Below are positions 25,645 through 33,445 of a DNA stretch of 64,000 nucleotides, one piece after another; the stretch's first letter is position 1; every line of letters begins with the position of its first letter. The notes beneath the pieces are model-generated. The model saw only the letters and a list, made by a program, of their open reading frames with translations. It did not search any database and was not told the origin of the DNA. This DNA is from JANOYY01 sp043720395 (GTDB taxonomy: Bacteria; Actinomycetota; Acidimicrobiia; Acidimicrobiales; JANYDT01): the NCBI GenBank assembly GCA_043720395.1, contig JAYSSR010000096.1, positions 1 through 64,000 on the forward strand, written 5' to 3'. A program made the translations under genes and the position numbers.

Positions 25645-27216
25645 ATGACCACAGCGAGCAACGTCAGCCGATCCGTCCGAGATGTGATGAGCCAGCCGGT
25701 CGTGGTTGCGGCACCGACCGACACGGTCGCGACGGTTGCCGCTCGCATGTACGAGGGCCGCGTCGGGTCGGTGGTGATCGTGGCCGGATCGCGTCCGGTG
25801 GGTATCTTGACCGAGCGCGATCTGCTTCGCATGGCTTCGACGGGAGCATCCACCTCGACTTCCCCGGTCTCGGAGTGGATGACGGAGGACCCCGACACGA
25901 TCGACCCCGACGTTGATGTGTCGTCAGCGCTCCATCTGCTGCGCGAGCGCGGGTACCGCCATATGCCGGTCGTGCACGACACCGAGATTGTTGGCGTGGT
26001 GAGCATGCGCGACCTGATGCGCATTGCACAGATTGCCCCAGCGGCGAATGCCGGCATTGATGTCGCGCGCGGCCTCAAGGGGGTCGTGGTCGCGGAGACC
26101 GAGGTGGGAGACGTCCGAGGGCAGGAAGGCTTCTACCACTACCGCCAGTACAACGCTGTTGAACTCGCTGAGAAGCGTTCGCTCGAGGACGTGTGGCATC
26201 TCATGTTCGAGGGCGAGCTGCCAACCGCGCAGGAGCGGGCGGCCTTCATCGACGAGGTCCGGCCATTGCAGTTCATCCCGGCCGCGGTCGCTCCTGTGCT
26301 TCCCGCTATCGCTCGTGCGGGCGCGTCGTTTCTGCCCCTCGACGGCCTGCGCACGGCTCTGTCGCTGGTAGGCGCTACCGCTGGCATGCGTCCGAACATC
26401 GACATCGATCATGCGCAGCGTCGCCTTGATGCGTTACGTCTCTGCGCGGTCACCCCGACTCTGCTCACCGCCTTGTATCGGCTGCGTCAGGGGCTTGAAC
26501 CGGTGTCGCCAAGATCCGATCTTGGGTACGCGCAGAACTACCTCTACATGCTCGACGGGGTTGTTCCGTCGGCCGAGCGCGCACGGGCGATCGAGCAGTA
26601 CCTGATCACCACGATCGACCACGGGTTCAACGCTTCGACGTTCACGTCGCGCGTGATCGCGTCGACCGGTGCCGACTTGGGTGCGTGCATCGTCGGTGCG
26701 GTCGGCGCGCTGAGTGGACCGTGGCATGGTGGTGCGCCGAGCCGCGCGTTGGACGCGCTCGACGAGATCGGCACGCCCGACCGTGTCGACGACTGGGTGC
26801 GTCCCCGTGTGCTCGCAGGCGAGAAGATGATGGGCTTCGGCCATGCCGTGTACCGCACCGATGACCCTCGGTCACTGCTCATGCGCAGCGTCGCAGAACG
26901 CCTCGGCGGCCCGCTCGTCGACTTCGCGAAGACGGTCGAGCGTCGCGTCGTCGAATTGCTGGAGGAGCTGAAGCCCGGACGCCAACTGCGCACCAACGTC
27001 GAGTTCTACGCTGGCGTCGTGATGGAGCAGTGCGGCATTCCGCGGGACATGTTCACGCCGACCTTCGCCTCCTCGCGGGTCATCGGGTGGTGCGCGAACG
27101 TGTTGGAACAGGCGGCGGACAACAAGATCATTCGGCCGAGCGCCCGCTATATCGGCCCGCCACCGCCACATCCCGTCCCGGTCGCCGACCACGACTTGGT
27201 CGGTGCGGCGGCGTGA
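25645..27216 (+). CDS. Citrate synthase with N-terminal CBS domain pair
   Basis: 523 aa from ATG 25645. Residues about 10-130 are two CBS motifs (VRDVMSQPVVVAAPTDTVAT, GSVVIVAGSRPVGILTERD; VSEWMTEDPDTIDPD, YRHMPVVHDTEIVGVVSMRD), which usually bind adenine nucleotides. The citrate synthase part has FYHYRQYNAVELAE, His in LSGPWHGGAPS, His in GFGHAVYRTDDPRS, and NVEFYAG, where Glu replaces the usual Asp as in some actinobacterial homologues. Fusion suggests control of citrate or methylcitrate formation by energy charge. Its stop overlaps the CoA-transferase GTG by 4 bp. Confidence 0.85.
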   Translation: MTTASNVSRSVRDVMSQPVVVAAPTDTVATVAARMYEGRVGSVVIVAGSRPVGILTERDLLRMASTGASTSTSPVSEWMTEDPDTIDPDVDVSSALHLLRERGYRHMPVVHDTEIVGVVSMRDLMRIAQIAPAANAGIDVARGLKGVVVAETEVGDVRGQEGFYHYRQYNAVELAEKRSLEDVWHLMFEGELPTAQERAAFIDEVRPLQFIPAAVAPVLPAIARAGASFLPLDGLRTALSLVGATAGMRPNIDIDHAQRRLDALRLCAVTPTLLTALYRLRQGLEPVSPRSDLGYAQNYLYMLDGVVPSAERARAIEQYLITTIDHGFNASTFTSRVIASTGADLGACIVGAVGALSGPWHGGAPSRALDALDEIGTPDRVDDWVRPRVLAGEKMMGFGHAVYRTDDPRSLLMRSVAERLGGPLVDFAKTVERRVVELLEELKPGRQLRTNVEFYAGVVMEQCGIPRDMFTPTFASSRVIGWCANVLEQAADNKIIRPSARYIGPPPPHPVPVADHDLVGAAA

Positions 27217-28562
27217 GCGCGGACGCCCTCAGGGAAATCTGGGAGGCGGGCGGCGGTGACGCGGCGCTTCTCGACTCGGTGACGACCTGGGACTCCTCGG
27301 CGAATGTGCTGCCGGGTCCGTTCGATCTAGGCTCGGTCGCTTCTGCGGCGATCGCTGCCTCGCATCTCGCTGCCGGGGTTCTCGGCGGTGGGCCTGCTGG
27401 CGTCCGGGTCTCGAGGTCCGACGCTGCCGCAGCGTTTCTTAGCGAGCGGTTCTGTCGTGTCGAGGGCGAGAAGCCGGAACCGATGTGGGCCCCGCTTTCC
27501 GGGTTCTACGAGGTCGCCGACGGGTTCGTGCAACTGCATACGAACTACCCGCACCATCATGGTGCGGTGCTTCGCGCGTGCTCGGTGCCCGACGATCGTG
27601 CGGCGGTCGAGTCGGCGTTGCGGACGTGGCGCGCGGTCGACGTGGAGGACGCGGTGCTGGCTGAGGGTGGCGTCGCCTATGCCTACCGTTCGCCGGACGC
27701 GTGGGCGGCGACGGAACAAGCGGCGGCGGTTGCTTCGTTGCCGCTGTTCGACATCGTTCGCCTCGGGGAGGGCGCGGCCGCCGTGCCTGTCGTCGGTGTG
27801 CCGTCTCGGCCGTTGTCCGGGGTGCGCGTGCTCGACCTCACGCACGTGATCGCGGGACCGATCGCCACCCGGACACTTGCCGCCTATGGCGCTTCCGTGA
27901 CACGTGTGCTCGCCCCGCACCTACCGACGTTGCGTTCGCTCGACATCGACACCGGCTTCGGAAAGACGTGGCGCGGACTTGATCTGCGCGCTGATGATCA
28001 GCGCGCAGAGTTTCTTCGGTTGGTACGCGATGCCGATGTCGTGGTCCAAGGTTTCCGACCGGGAGCGTTCGACCGGCTTGCCCTTGGTCCGCAGGATCTG
28101 GCCGCACTGAACCCCTCGATCGTGATGGTGACGCTGTCCGCATGGTCGCACGCGGGTCCATGGGCCGGGCGACGCGGCTACGACAGCCTCGTACAGACCG
28201 CCACGGGCATCGCGTCCGAAATGGCAACTGCGCACGGTTCGACCGTGCCGCTGCATCTTCCGGCAGCGTCGCTCGATCACGCGACGGGTTACCTGATGGC
28301 GGCCGGTGCGTCACTGGCCCTCGCTCGCCAGCGTCGGGAGGGCGGCTCTTTGCATGTGCGGTGTTCGCTTGCGCAGACCGCACGGTGGATCGCCTCTCAG
28401 CCGCGGGTCGCCGTGGAGGGCCCGACGCCACGAGCGGCCGATGTTGCGCATCTGTTGCGCACCGACGTGACCGACTACGGCACCGTTCGCCACCTCGGCC
28501 CCGTCGGCACGATCGATGGTGCGGATCTTGGTTGGGACTGCGGCCCGCCGTTGCGGCCCTGA
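27213..28562 (+). CDS. Class III (CaiB/BaiF) CoA-transferase
   Basis: 449 aa from GTG 27213. The CaiB-type core begins at PLSGVRVLDLTHVIAGPIAT and includes LADYGA-like LAAYGASVTRV, DADVVVQGFRPGAFDRL, VTLSAWSHAGPWAGRRGYDS and DHATGYLMAAGASLA. The usual catalytic Asp of the family is near RGYDSLVQ. About 200 residues precede the core, longer than typical single-domain members, with FSGFYEVADGFVQLHTNYPH resembling a second CaiB-like half. It would move CoA between carboxylic acids. Coupled to the CBS-citrate synthase gene. Confidence 0.78.
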   Translation: MSADALREIWEAGGGDAALLDSVTTWDSSANVLPGPFDLGSVASAAIAASHLAAGVLGGGPAGVRVSRSDAAAAFLSERFCRVEGEKPEPMWAPLSGFYEVADGFVQLHTNYPHHHGAVLRACSVPDDRAAVESALRTWRAVDVEDAVLAEGGVAYAYRSPDAWAATEQAAAVASLPLFDIVRLGEGAAAVPVVGVPSRPLSGVRVLDLTHVIAGPIATRTLAAYGASVTRVLAPHLPTLRSLDIDTGFGKTWRGLDLRADDQRAEFLRLVRDADVVVQGFRPGAFDRLALGPQDLAALNPSIVMVTLSAWSHAGPWAGRRGYDSLVQTATGIASEMATAHGSTVPLHLPAASLDHATGYLMAAGASLALARQRREGGSLHVRCSLAQTARWIASQPRVAVEGPTPRAADVAHLLRTDVTDYGTVRHLGPVGTIDGADLGWDCGPPLRP

Positions 28563-28578
28563 ACCTCGAAGTGCGTGG

Positions 28579-28716
28579 CTACTTCACCGGGTCGAGGAAC
28601 ACGAGCGGAATCTCGCGGGTCGTCTTCGTTTGATACTGCCCGTAGCCCTTGTATTTGGCCGTGACCTTGGGCCACAGGTCGGCCCGCTCCTGAGCGGTCG
28701 CCACTCGCGCCCTCAT
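28579..28716 (-). pseudogene. C-terminal remnant of deazaflavin-dependent nitroreductase (Ddn/DUF385)
   Basis: From ATG 28716 the minus strand reads 45 codons, including RVATAQERADLWPKVTAKYK, GYGQYQTKTTREIPLVFL and DPVK. This matches the last third of Ddn-family F420-dependent nitroreductases (about 130-150 aa). An in-frame TAG lies 24 bases upstream and no N-terminal part is found in any frame, so the gene has been cut. It points to F420 use in this genome or a former neighbour. Confidence 0.65.
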
Positions 28717-28752
28717 TGGCACCGCTGCGGCACCCTACGGCCCGTCGAAAGT

Positions 28753-28822
28753 GCGATTGCCACACCGCTGAAGGAAACCCACACTCGCAGGTGGGCCCGG
28801 TCCGCGCTCGTGTGGCAATCGC
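28753..28822. promoter_or_regulatory. Perfect 13-bp inverted repeat upstream of fabG-like gene
   Basis: GCGATTGCCACAC (28753-28765) and GTGTGGCAATCGC (28810-28822), exact complements with 44 bases between. A smaller stem CCCAC/GTGGG lies within the loop. It stands in the 336-base gap before the SDR gene at 28899. It may be a looped operator, an RNA hairpin in the leader, or the ends of a small excised element. Confidence 0.5.
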
Positions 28823-28898
28823 GCAGTCGGCTTCGACCGGCGGCGGTAGCGTCGGCCCGCTCCGACACCACCCGTCGAAGCGAGGAGAGGAAACTCAC

Positions 28899-29648
28899 AT
28901 GACGTTCACCGGACAGGTCGCGATTGTCACCGGCGGCACGAGGGGCATCGGTGCCGCGATCAGCACCCGTCTCCTGGCCGAGGGGGTGCGTGTCACGGCT
29001 GTGTACGCGAACGACGACGAGACGGCGCACGCGTTCGCCGCAGCGTCATCCGAGTTGCCTGGCGAGTTGACGCTGCACAAGGCCGACATCGGCGATCCGG
29101 AGGTGTGCCGGGCCATCGTTGCCGACGTTGTGGCGAAGCAGGGCCGCCTTGATCATCTCGTGAACAATGCGGGGCTCCTCATCGAGAACTCGGTGCGAAA
29201 CATGACGGGGGAGGAGTGGGATCGCGTGATCTCGGTGAATCTGTCGGCGTCGTTCTACCTCGTGCAGGCCGCCCTGCATCCGATGATCGAGGCCGGTTTC
29301 GGCCGGATCGTGAACATCTCGTCGGTCACCGCGCTGATGGGCCATCCCGCAGAGGTTGGCTACGGCGCGGCGAAGGCCGGGCTGCACGGCATGACGCGCT
29401 CACTGGCCAAATCCGTTGCCCGCAAAGGGATTACGGTCAACGTCATCGTGCCGGGCGTCTTCGAGACGGCCATGGCCAACTCGCTCGCGGCGGCCGCGCA
29501 AGAGTTCATCAAGGCGGCTATTCCGCTCGGGCGACGAGGCGATCCCGCCGAGCTCGCACATGCGGTCATGTTCCTGCTCGACGAGCGAGCGTCATACGTG
29601 ACTGGTTCCGTGGTCACGGTCGACGGTGGTTTGTCCATGGGTGGCTGA
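28899..29648 (+). CDS. FabG-like short-chain dehydrogenase/reductase
   Basis: 249 aa from ATG 28899, with GAGGAGAGG upstream. Motifs: VTGGTRGIGAAI, LVNNAGLL, IVNISSVTALMG, YGAAKAGLHGM (YxxxK) and the C-terminal YVTGSVVTVDGGLSMGG. The HPAEVGYGAAK segment is close to acetoacetyl-CoA/3-oxoacyl reductases of the FabG/PhaB type. It probably reduces 3-oxoacyl thioesters; acyl-carrier versus CoA substrate cannot be told. Stands alone between the CoA-transferase unit and the toxin-antitoxin module. Confidence 0.85.
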   Translation: MTFTGQVAIVTGGTRGIGAAISTRLLAEGVRVTAVYANDDETAHAFAAASSELPGELTLHKADIGDPEVCRAIVADVVAKQGRLDHLVNNAGLLIENSVRNMTGEEWDRVISVNLSASFYLVQAALHPMIEAGFGRIVNISSVTALMGHPAEVGYGAAKAGLHGMTRSLAKSVARKGITVNVIVPGVFETAMANSLAAAAQEFIKAAIPLGRRGDPAELAHAVMFLLDERASYVTGSVVTVDGGLSMGG

Positions 29649-29681
29649 CTTCCATATATCGAACCTACCTAGACTAAGGCG

Positions 29682-29912
29682 ATGTTAGTCAACATGCACG
29701 AAGCAAAGACGCACTTGTCGCGGCTTGTCGATGCCGCGCTGAACGGCGAAGAGGTTGTGGTCGCGAGGAACGGAACCCCGGTGGTAGTGCTCACCCCGTA
29801 CGTCGCTGCCTCCAGTGTTCGGACGCCCGGACGCCTCAAGGGCAAGGTGCGCCTTCGCGACGACTTCGACAGTTGGCCAGCCGATCTCTCCGAAGCTTTC
29901 GGCATCACGTGA
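29682..29912 (+). CDS. vapB: Phd/YefM-type antitoxin
   Basis: 76 aa: MLVNMHEAKTHLSRLVDAAL and GEEVVVARNGTPVVVL are the Phd/YefM DNA-binding fold; the C-terminus (DDFDSWPADLSEAFGIT) is the toxin-binding tail. TAGACT at 29670-29675 lies only 6 bases from the ATG, so the mRNA may be leaderless, which is common in actinobacteria. Its stop overlaps the toxin GTG by 4 bp. It would neutralise the PIN toxin and repress the pair. Confidence 0.88.
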   Translation: MLVNMHEAKTHLSRLVDAALNGEEVVVARNGTPVVVLTPYVAASSVRTPGRLKGKVRLRDDFDSWPADLSEAFGIT

Positions 29913-30283
29913 GGCTTCTGCTTGATTCGCACACGCTCGTCTGGTGGGTGACCGACGATGCTCGCCTTGGCCCGCAGAGTCGGGCGACCATCGGTGCCGC
30001 GGACACAGTTGCTGCGAGCGTTGCGTCGGCATGGGAACTCGGTATCAAGTTCGCGCTCGGCAGGTTCGACCTCGACGTTGCCCTCGAAGATCTCTTCGTC
30101 GACTTCGACGATCTCCCGGTGCTTCGTTCCCATGCTCTCGCGGCTTCGCGGCTGCCGCTGATTCACCGTGATCCGTTCGACCGACTCTTGATCGCCCAAG
30201 CGCAGATCGAGGGACGCACCCTCGTGACGACCGACGGTTTCGTAAAGCGCTACGACGTGCGAACCCTCGACGCGTCAACCTGA
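29909..30283 (+). CDS. vapC: VapC-family PIN domain toxin
   Basis: 124 aa from GTG 29909, overlapping the antitoxin by 4 bp. PIN-domain acidic residues are in place: D6 (LLLDSHTLVWW), E43 (SAWELGIKFALG), D88/D91 (HRDPFDRLLIAQA) and D109 (LVTTDGF). This subgroup is the Phd-associated VapC, a Mg-dependent ribonuclease against tRNA or rRNA. All catalytic residues are kept, so the module looks functional. Its 3' end overlaps the convergent gene at 30250 by 34 bp. Confidence 0.88.
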   Translation: MRLLLDSHTLVWWVTDDARLGPQSRATIGAADTVAASVASAWELGIKFALGRFDLDVALEDLFVDFDDLPVLRSHALAASRLPLIHRDPFDRLLIAQAQIEGRTLVTTDGFVKRYDVRTLDAST

Positions 30284-30867
30284 GGGTCCGCGCGCTCGTC
30301 AGGTGTTCGACACTGAACGAAGCAGGGTCGCGACACGGCGAATTCCCATTCGGCTTCGGGCAACGGCAGGCTGGCCGCGCCGCTGCCGAGCAAGGGGCGT
30401 GGACGGCGTGCCAGCCGAACACCGGACGTGCCGCCACCGCGTCCGGACGTGACCTCCAGGCGGAGGGGTCCGAGCTGTTCGATCGCCGCTCGCATCGACG
30501 CGCTGTCCCGGAAGCGTTCGGCGAGGTCGTCGGTCGCGAATGCCACCTCGAAGATGACGCCCCACGATCGCATCGTGACCCCGAAATCCTGTGCCCCATC
30601 GTGCAGCGCAGCACCGACAATTTGGTTGCCGACCGCATCCCACCACGCCGCGGCACTGACCCGTTCACGGTCGTCGGTCGGGATGTCGTCGAGCACGCAA
30701 ACCGTGAGCCAGGTCAGCAGGTGAGGGAGGCGCGACCATCGGACGTGCGAGAACATTGGCCACTCGGCGTCGAGAGCCTCGTCGCCCAGCAGCTCCGACG
30801 CATGCACCCCGAGCGCGGCCCAGTCGGGTGCGTTGCGACGGAAGACGTCATCGTCGTCGTGCTGCAT
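30250..30867 (-). CDS. Hypothetical protein
   Basis: 205 aa, acidic N-terminus (MQHDDDDVFRRNAPDW), Trp-rich middle (MFSHVRWSRLPHLLTWLTVC, TMRSWGVIFEVAFATDDLAE), no signal peptide or membrane segment. Codon use fits a real gene. I do not recognise the family; the DDLAERFRDSASMRAAIEQL region is a plausible small alpha/beta domain. Convergent with and overlapping vapC. Confidence 0.5.
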   Translation of the reverse strand: MQHDDDDVFRRNAPDWAALGVHASELLGDEALDAEWPMFSHVRWSRLPHLLTWLTVCVLDDIPTDDRERVSAAAWWDAVGNQIVGAALHDGAQDFGVTMRSWGVIFEVAFATDDLAERFRDSASMRAAIEQLGPLRLEVTSGRGGGTSGVRLARRPRPLLGSGAASLPLPEAEWEFAVSRPCFVQCRTPDERADPQVDASRVRTS

Positions 30868-31346
30868 GGTGCCTCCTCTGCTCGGCCGACACTACCCCGT
30901 CGGTCACGGGCGACGTGAGGAATCCGTGACGAGGGGGTCGGTGGGTTTCGGGGGAGCACGACACGCCGTCGCCCGGTGCGACAACCGTCGCTTGCATGTT
31001 GGTTCGAAGCGTCGTCCACTGGAAAAGGAGCTTCGACTCGCGCGGTTTGGTGCGACGAGGGTGTAGTTGGGATGCCCTTCGGCACCCACGTCGGAAGCGG
31101 ACGAGGCGGGCTTAGTTCGCCCACGGACACCGCGACCACATCGCCGCTGGTCGGCTGTCGCTGTGTGTACACGATGGCACCGCTCGCGACAGCGATGGGC
31201 TCGCCAGAATGGTCGTGACCGCGTCGGCGCGCTGCAACCGAGCACGGTGGCCGCTTCCCACGGAGCGAGGCCCTCCCACGCGACCGACTCCACGTTCTCG
31301 ATGGGTCGAGCCTGGCTGGCCGGTTTCGGGCAAGACGACTGCTGAC
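30868..31346. other. Intergenic stretch without a recognised gene
   Basis: About 480 bases with long but unconvincing frames on both strands. The minus-strand reading around 31000-31200 contains GEPIAVASGAIVYTQRQPTS, superficially protein-like but not assignable and without a supported start. It may be old decayed sequence next to the structured repeat at 31347 and the DUF3883 remnant. Confidence 0.3.
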
Positions 31347-31412
31347 ACAGCGCCACAATGCGGGCACAGCGTGTCGTTGTGGCGTCAACGTCTCGCTGTA
31401 GCCGCAGTCGTC
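31347..31412. repeat. Structured dispersed repeat, copy A
   Basis: 66 bases starting ACAGCGCCACAATGCGGGCA, 55 of 66 identical to the segment at 61101-61166. It can form a stem CGCCACAA/TTGTGGCG (31351-31358 with 31377-31384) closing an 18-base loop. In this copy it lies between non-coding sequence and the DUF3883 remnant. Confidence 0.7.
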
Positions 31413-31451
31413 AAGGGTCGCCTCAGACCGGGGTGACCGTCGATGGTCGTC

Positions 31452-31798
31452 AGCCTGCAGCGACGCGACTTTGACCCGCTCGCGACCCGGGCCGACGGCT
31501 CGACGGTGCCAGTCGAAGTGAAGGATCGCCGGGAATGGCGGCAAGTGTGATCGTGACACGCAATGAGGTCGACAGCGCCCGGAACGTCGAGACGGCATTG
31601 ATTTTCGTGTTCGGGATAGTCGTGACGAATGATGTGGCGACGGAGGGCAACATCAAGATCTGGCCACGGTGGAATCCCGGTGATGAGGTGCTCACCGTTC
31701 GTCAGTACGGCTGCCGTCTCGACATGGCCGGCTCGTTCGACGACACGGCTGCCGCGACCTGGGCGACCGTCATGCGTACGTTGCAGACAGCGCCGTGA
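31452..31798 (+). pseudogene. NO VEIN / DUF3883 nuclease-domain protein, C-terminal remnant with frameshift
   Basis: Frame one reads RRDFDPLATRADGSTVPVEV and K, ending the nuclease VEVK core at about 31520. After a frame change, VIVTRNEVDSARNVETALIF continues the same domain to WNPGDEVLTVRQYGCRLDM and stops at 31798. DUF3883 is a PD-(D/E)xK-like domain found at the C-terminus of restriction and defence proteins, usually after a long helicase or ATPase part, which is absent here. One frameshift near 31520-31535 and loss of the N-terminus make it a pseudogene. It overlaps the TetR 3' end by 29 bp. Confidence 0.6.
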
Positions 31799-32348
31799 TC
31801 GCCGCATCAATGCGTGCTTGCATCTCCCGTTTCGTCGGGCGGCTCACCCCGAGAGCGACGCGTAGCTGCTGATGCCCGACGATGCCGCCGATGAATTGCT
31901 CGGCAGCGATTGCGAGGTCCGGTACATCGATCTCACCGAGCTCTCGCTTTGCAGCAAGGAACTGGGTCAGGCGCGCATAGCTGACCGCCGGCCCGCGGTC
32001 GAAGAGCGTGCGGGCGAGTTCCGGAAAGCGTGTGAATTCCCCGAGGGCAAGTCGAAGTAGGACAACGACGCGCTCGTCGAGCGCAGTGTCGGCTATCGCG
32101 GTACCGAGCAGTCGAAGTCCATCGACGAGCGCGATGGCGGGATCGATAGCTCCCTCCGCCGGGATCCCGGCGCCTGCCAGGTCATCGATGATCGCCTCGA
32201 ATAGCTCCTGCTTCGACGAGAAGTAGCGGTACAGCGTTGCCTTTGAGCCGCCTGCCTCGGCGACGAGCTGGTCGATGCTCACACCGTGGTATCCGTGCGC
32301 AGCGAACAGCCGGAGTGCGGTGTCGAGATAGTGCTTTCGCCGATCCAT
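31770..32348 (-). CDS. TetR family transcriptional regulator
   Basis: 192 aa from ATG 32348; the open frame extends farther but would run through the operator region. HTH: HYLDTALRLFAAHGYHGVSI, DQLVAEAGGSKATLYRYFSS, KQELFEAIIDD. The C-terminal domain (TetR_C_7-like) has LGEFTRFPELARTLFDRGP and AEQFIGGIVGHQQLRVALG. Two operator-like 16-bp direct repeats lie directly upstream, one of them over the -10 of the divergent cupin promoter, so it likely represses both genes. Confidence 0.87.
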   Translation of the reverse strand: MDRRKHYLDTALRLFAAHGYHGVSIDQLVAEAGGSKATLYRYFSSKQELFEAIIDDLAGAGIPAEGAIDPAIALVDGLRLLGTAIADTALDERVVVLLRLALGEFTRFPELARTLFDRGPAVSYARLTQFLAAKRELGEIDVPDLAIAAEQFIGGIVGHQQLRVALGVSRPTKREMQARIDAAITALSATYA

Positions 32349-32354
32349 AGAGAG

Positions 32355-32404
32355 AACTGTACCGTTTCGTTTGACAATCGGCTCACTAAACTGTACGGTT
32401 TCGT
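32355..32404. promoter_or_regulatory. Twin TetR operator repeats around a sigma70-type promoter
   Basis: AACTGTACCGTTTCGT (32355-32370) and AACTGTACGGTTTCGT (32389-32404) are direct repeats with one mismatch, 34 bp apart. Between and into them lies a plus-strand promoter: TTGACA (32371-32376), 17-base spacer, TACGGT (32394-32399). The second repeat covers the -10. AACTGTAC-GTTTCGTT sequences are known from TetR/AcrR sites. Confidence 0.7.
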
Positions 32405-32449
32405 TCAGCGGACGGATTCGCCCAACCGCTCCACCAGAGGAGTTCCCGA

Positions 32450-32695
32450 ATGGACCTTCAGGTAGTGACCCGAGCCACCGACGCACTCACGTTCACAACG
32501 ACCCCGACCGACGTCATGCGGTTCCTCGCGCAAGGCGACGGAGAATCTCCCGACGTCTCCGACGAGATGCTCGCACCGGGCGACGGACCGCCTGACTTCG
32601 TGGCCATGGCCGCGGCTGCCGCCGAACACGGTGCCGAGATCCTCGGCCCTCCGCTCGCCATCACCCTGGCTGGCCAGGTGGGAACCCTGGCCTGA
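32450..32695 (+). pseudogene. Cupin-domain protein with the barrel deleted in frame
   Basis: 81 aa. The N-terminal part (LQVVTRATDALTFTTTPTDV, EMLAPGDGPP) is the start of a cupin protein that would normally continue with HxH metal motifs; the C-terminal part (AAAAAEHGAEILGPPLAI) is the usual end of the same family. About 70-90 central residues, the whole metal-binding barrel, are missing, yet the frame is intact. The gene keeps a good TetR-controlled promoter, so it may still be expressed. No metal ligands remain. Confidence 0.55.
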
Positions 32696-32727
32696 CCGTG
32701 GTCTCTACCCGGCGATCGTCAGGTCGC

Positions 32728-32934
32728 TCACTGCCGGGAGCCTTCAACGAGAACGAGTCCGACTTGGTCGCCGTCGGGATAAGCGACCGTCGCCGTGAGC
32801 TGTTCGCCGGTCGCACGCACAATTGCAACCAGTGACGAGATCATCATGTCCTCCGCGTTCTCCAGTGCTTGGCCAATGTGGCGCTGCTCGTTGAGGACGA
32901 TGTGGTCCGCGGCCGTTGCTGCGCTATTCGTCAC
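32728..32934 (-). CDS. Small third protein of the HEPN unit
   Basis: 68 aa from GTG 32934, overlapping the end of the HEPN gene by 11 bp. Reads VTNSAATAADHIVLNEQRHI, EDMMISSLVAIVRATGEQLT, AYPDGDQVGLVLVEGSRQ. No family recognised. The overlap, codon use and strand argue that it is a genuine third component. Its small size fits an antitoxin or a regulator. Confidence 0.5.
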   Translation of the reverse strand: MTNSAATAADHIVLNEQRHIGQALENAEDMMISSLVAIVRATGEQLTATVAYPDGDQVGLVLVEGSRQ

Positions 32935-33445
32935 GGCTCTTGAAGAGCGCGGCGCTGACAAGTCGCTCGAGCTGCGGGTGAAGCGTTGGGCTCGTGAGAG
33001 AAGCAACGGCTGCCACGACGTTCTCGGCGGCCGTGAGGCAACTCTGCGACATTTCTCCTGAAACCTCCTCCACCGTTTGGTAATCGGCAAGTTCCCGGAG
33101 CCGGTGAAGGTCCGCGATCGATGTGCCCAGGACGGTGAATTGGTCGGTCGGAGCTTCGAAGATCTTGAGTTTCTGAAGGTCGTTGGTGCGCTGTTGGCTC
33201 CCTTTTTCGTGCCCGGCTTTCGTGAGGTCGGAGGCCCAACCGGCTACTGTGGCCAGTCGAGTGTGGGTGATCGACCGGCGAGCAGCGTCGGCGGAAAACG
33301 GTTCATTGATGAGCAAGGTTGTGACCGAGCCGACCGCGTGGAAGGCGGCGTAATACGAGGTCGACACGGACCTGCGCCGTGCAGCCGGAGTCCCGTGTTC
33401 GTGCAGGACCTGCGCAGCGTCGATGAGGCCATCAGCAAGCGACAC
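32924..33445 (-). CDS. HEPN-domain protein
   Basis: 173 aa. The N-terminal helical pair has the HEPN signature ARRRSVSTSYYAAFHAVGSV, followed by SITHTRLATVAGWASDL and the late-helix motif HRLRELADYQTVEEVS. HEPN proteins are nucleotide-dependent RNases or RNA-binding partners in toxin-antitoxin and abortive infection systems. I do not see a clean RX4-6H motif; RSITH (R-x3-H) is the nearest, so activity is uncertain. It overlaps the upstream gene by 14 bp and the downstream gene by 11 bp, and lies next to the type I restriction genes. Confidence 0.65.
   Translation of the reverse strand: MSLADGLIDAAQVLHEHGTPAARRRSVSTSYYAAFHAVGSVTTLLINEPFSADAARRSITHTRLATVAGWASDLTKAGHEKGSQQRTNDLQKLKIFEAPTDQFTVLGTSIADLHRLRELADYQTVEEVSGEMSQSCLTAAENVVAAVASLTSPTLHPQLERLVSAALFKSRDE

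Noticed and set aside
30714..31598. Minus-strand frame of 294 codons
   Set aside because: Overlaps the better supported gene at 30250-30867, crosses the structured repeat and the DUF3883 remnant, and has no consistent protein-like composition.
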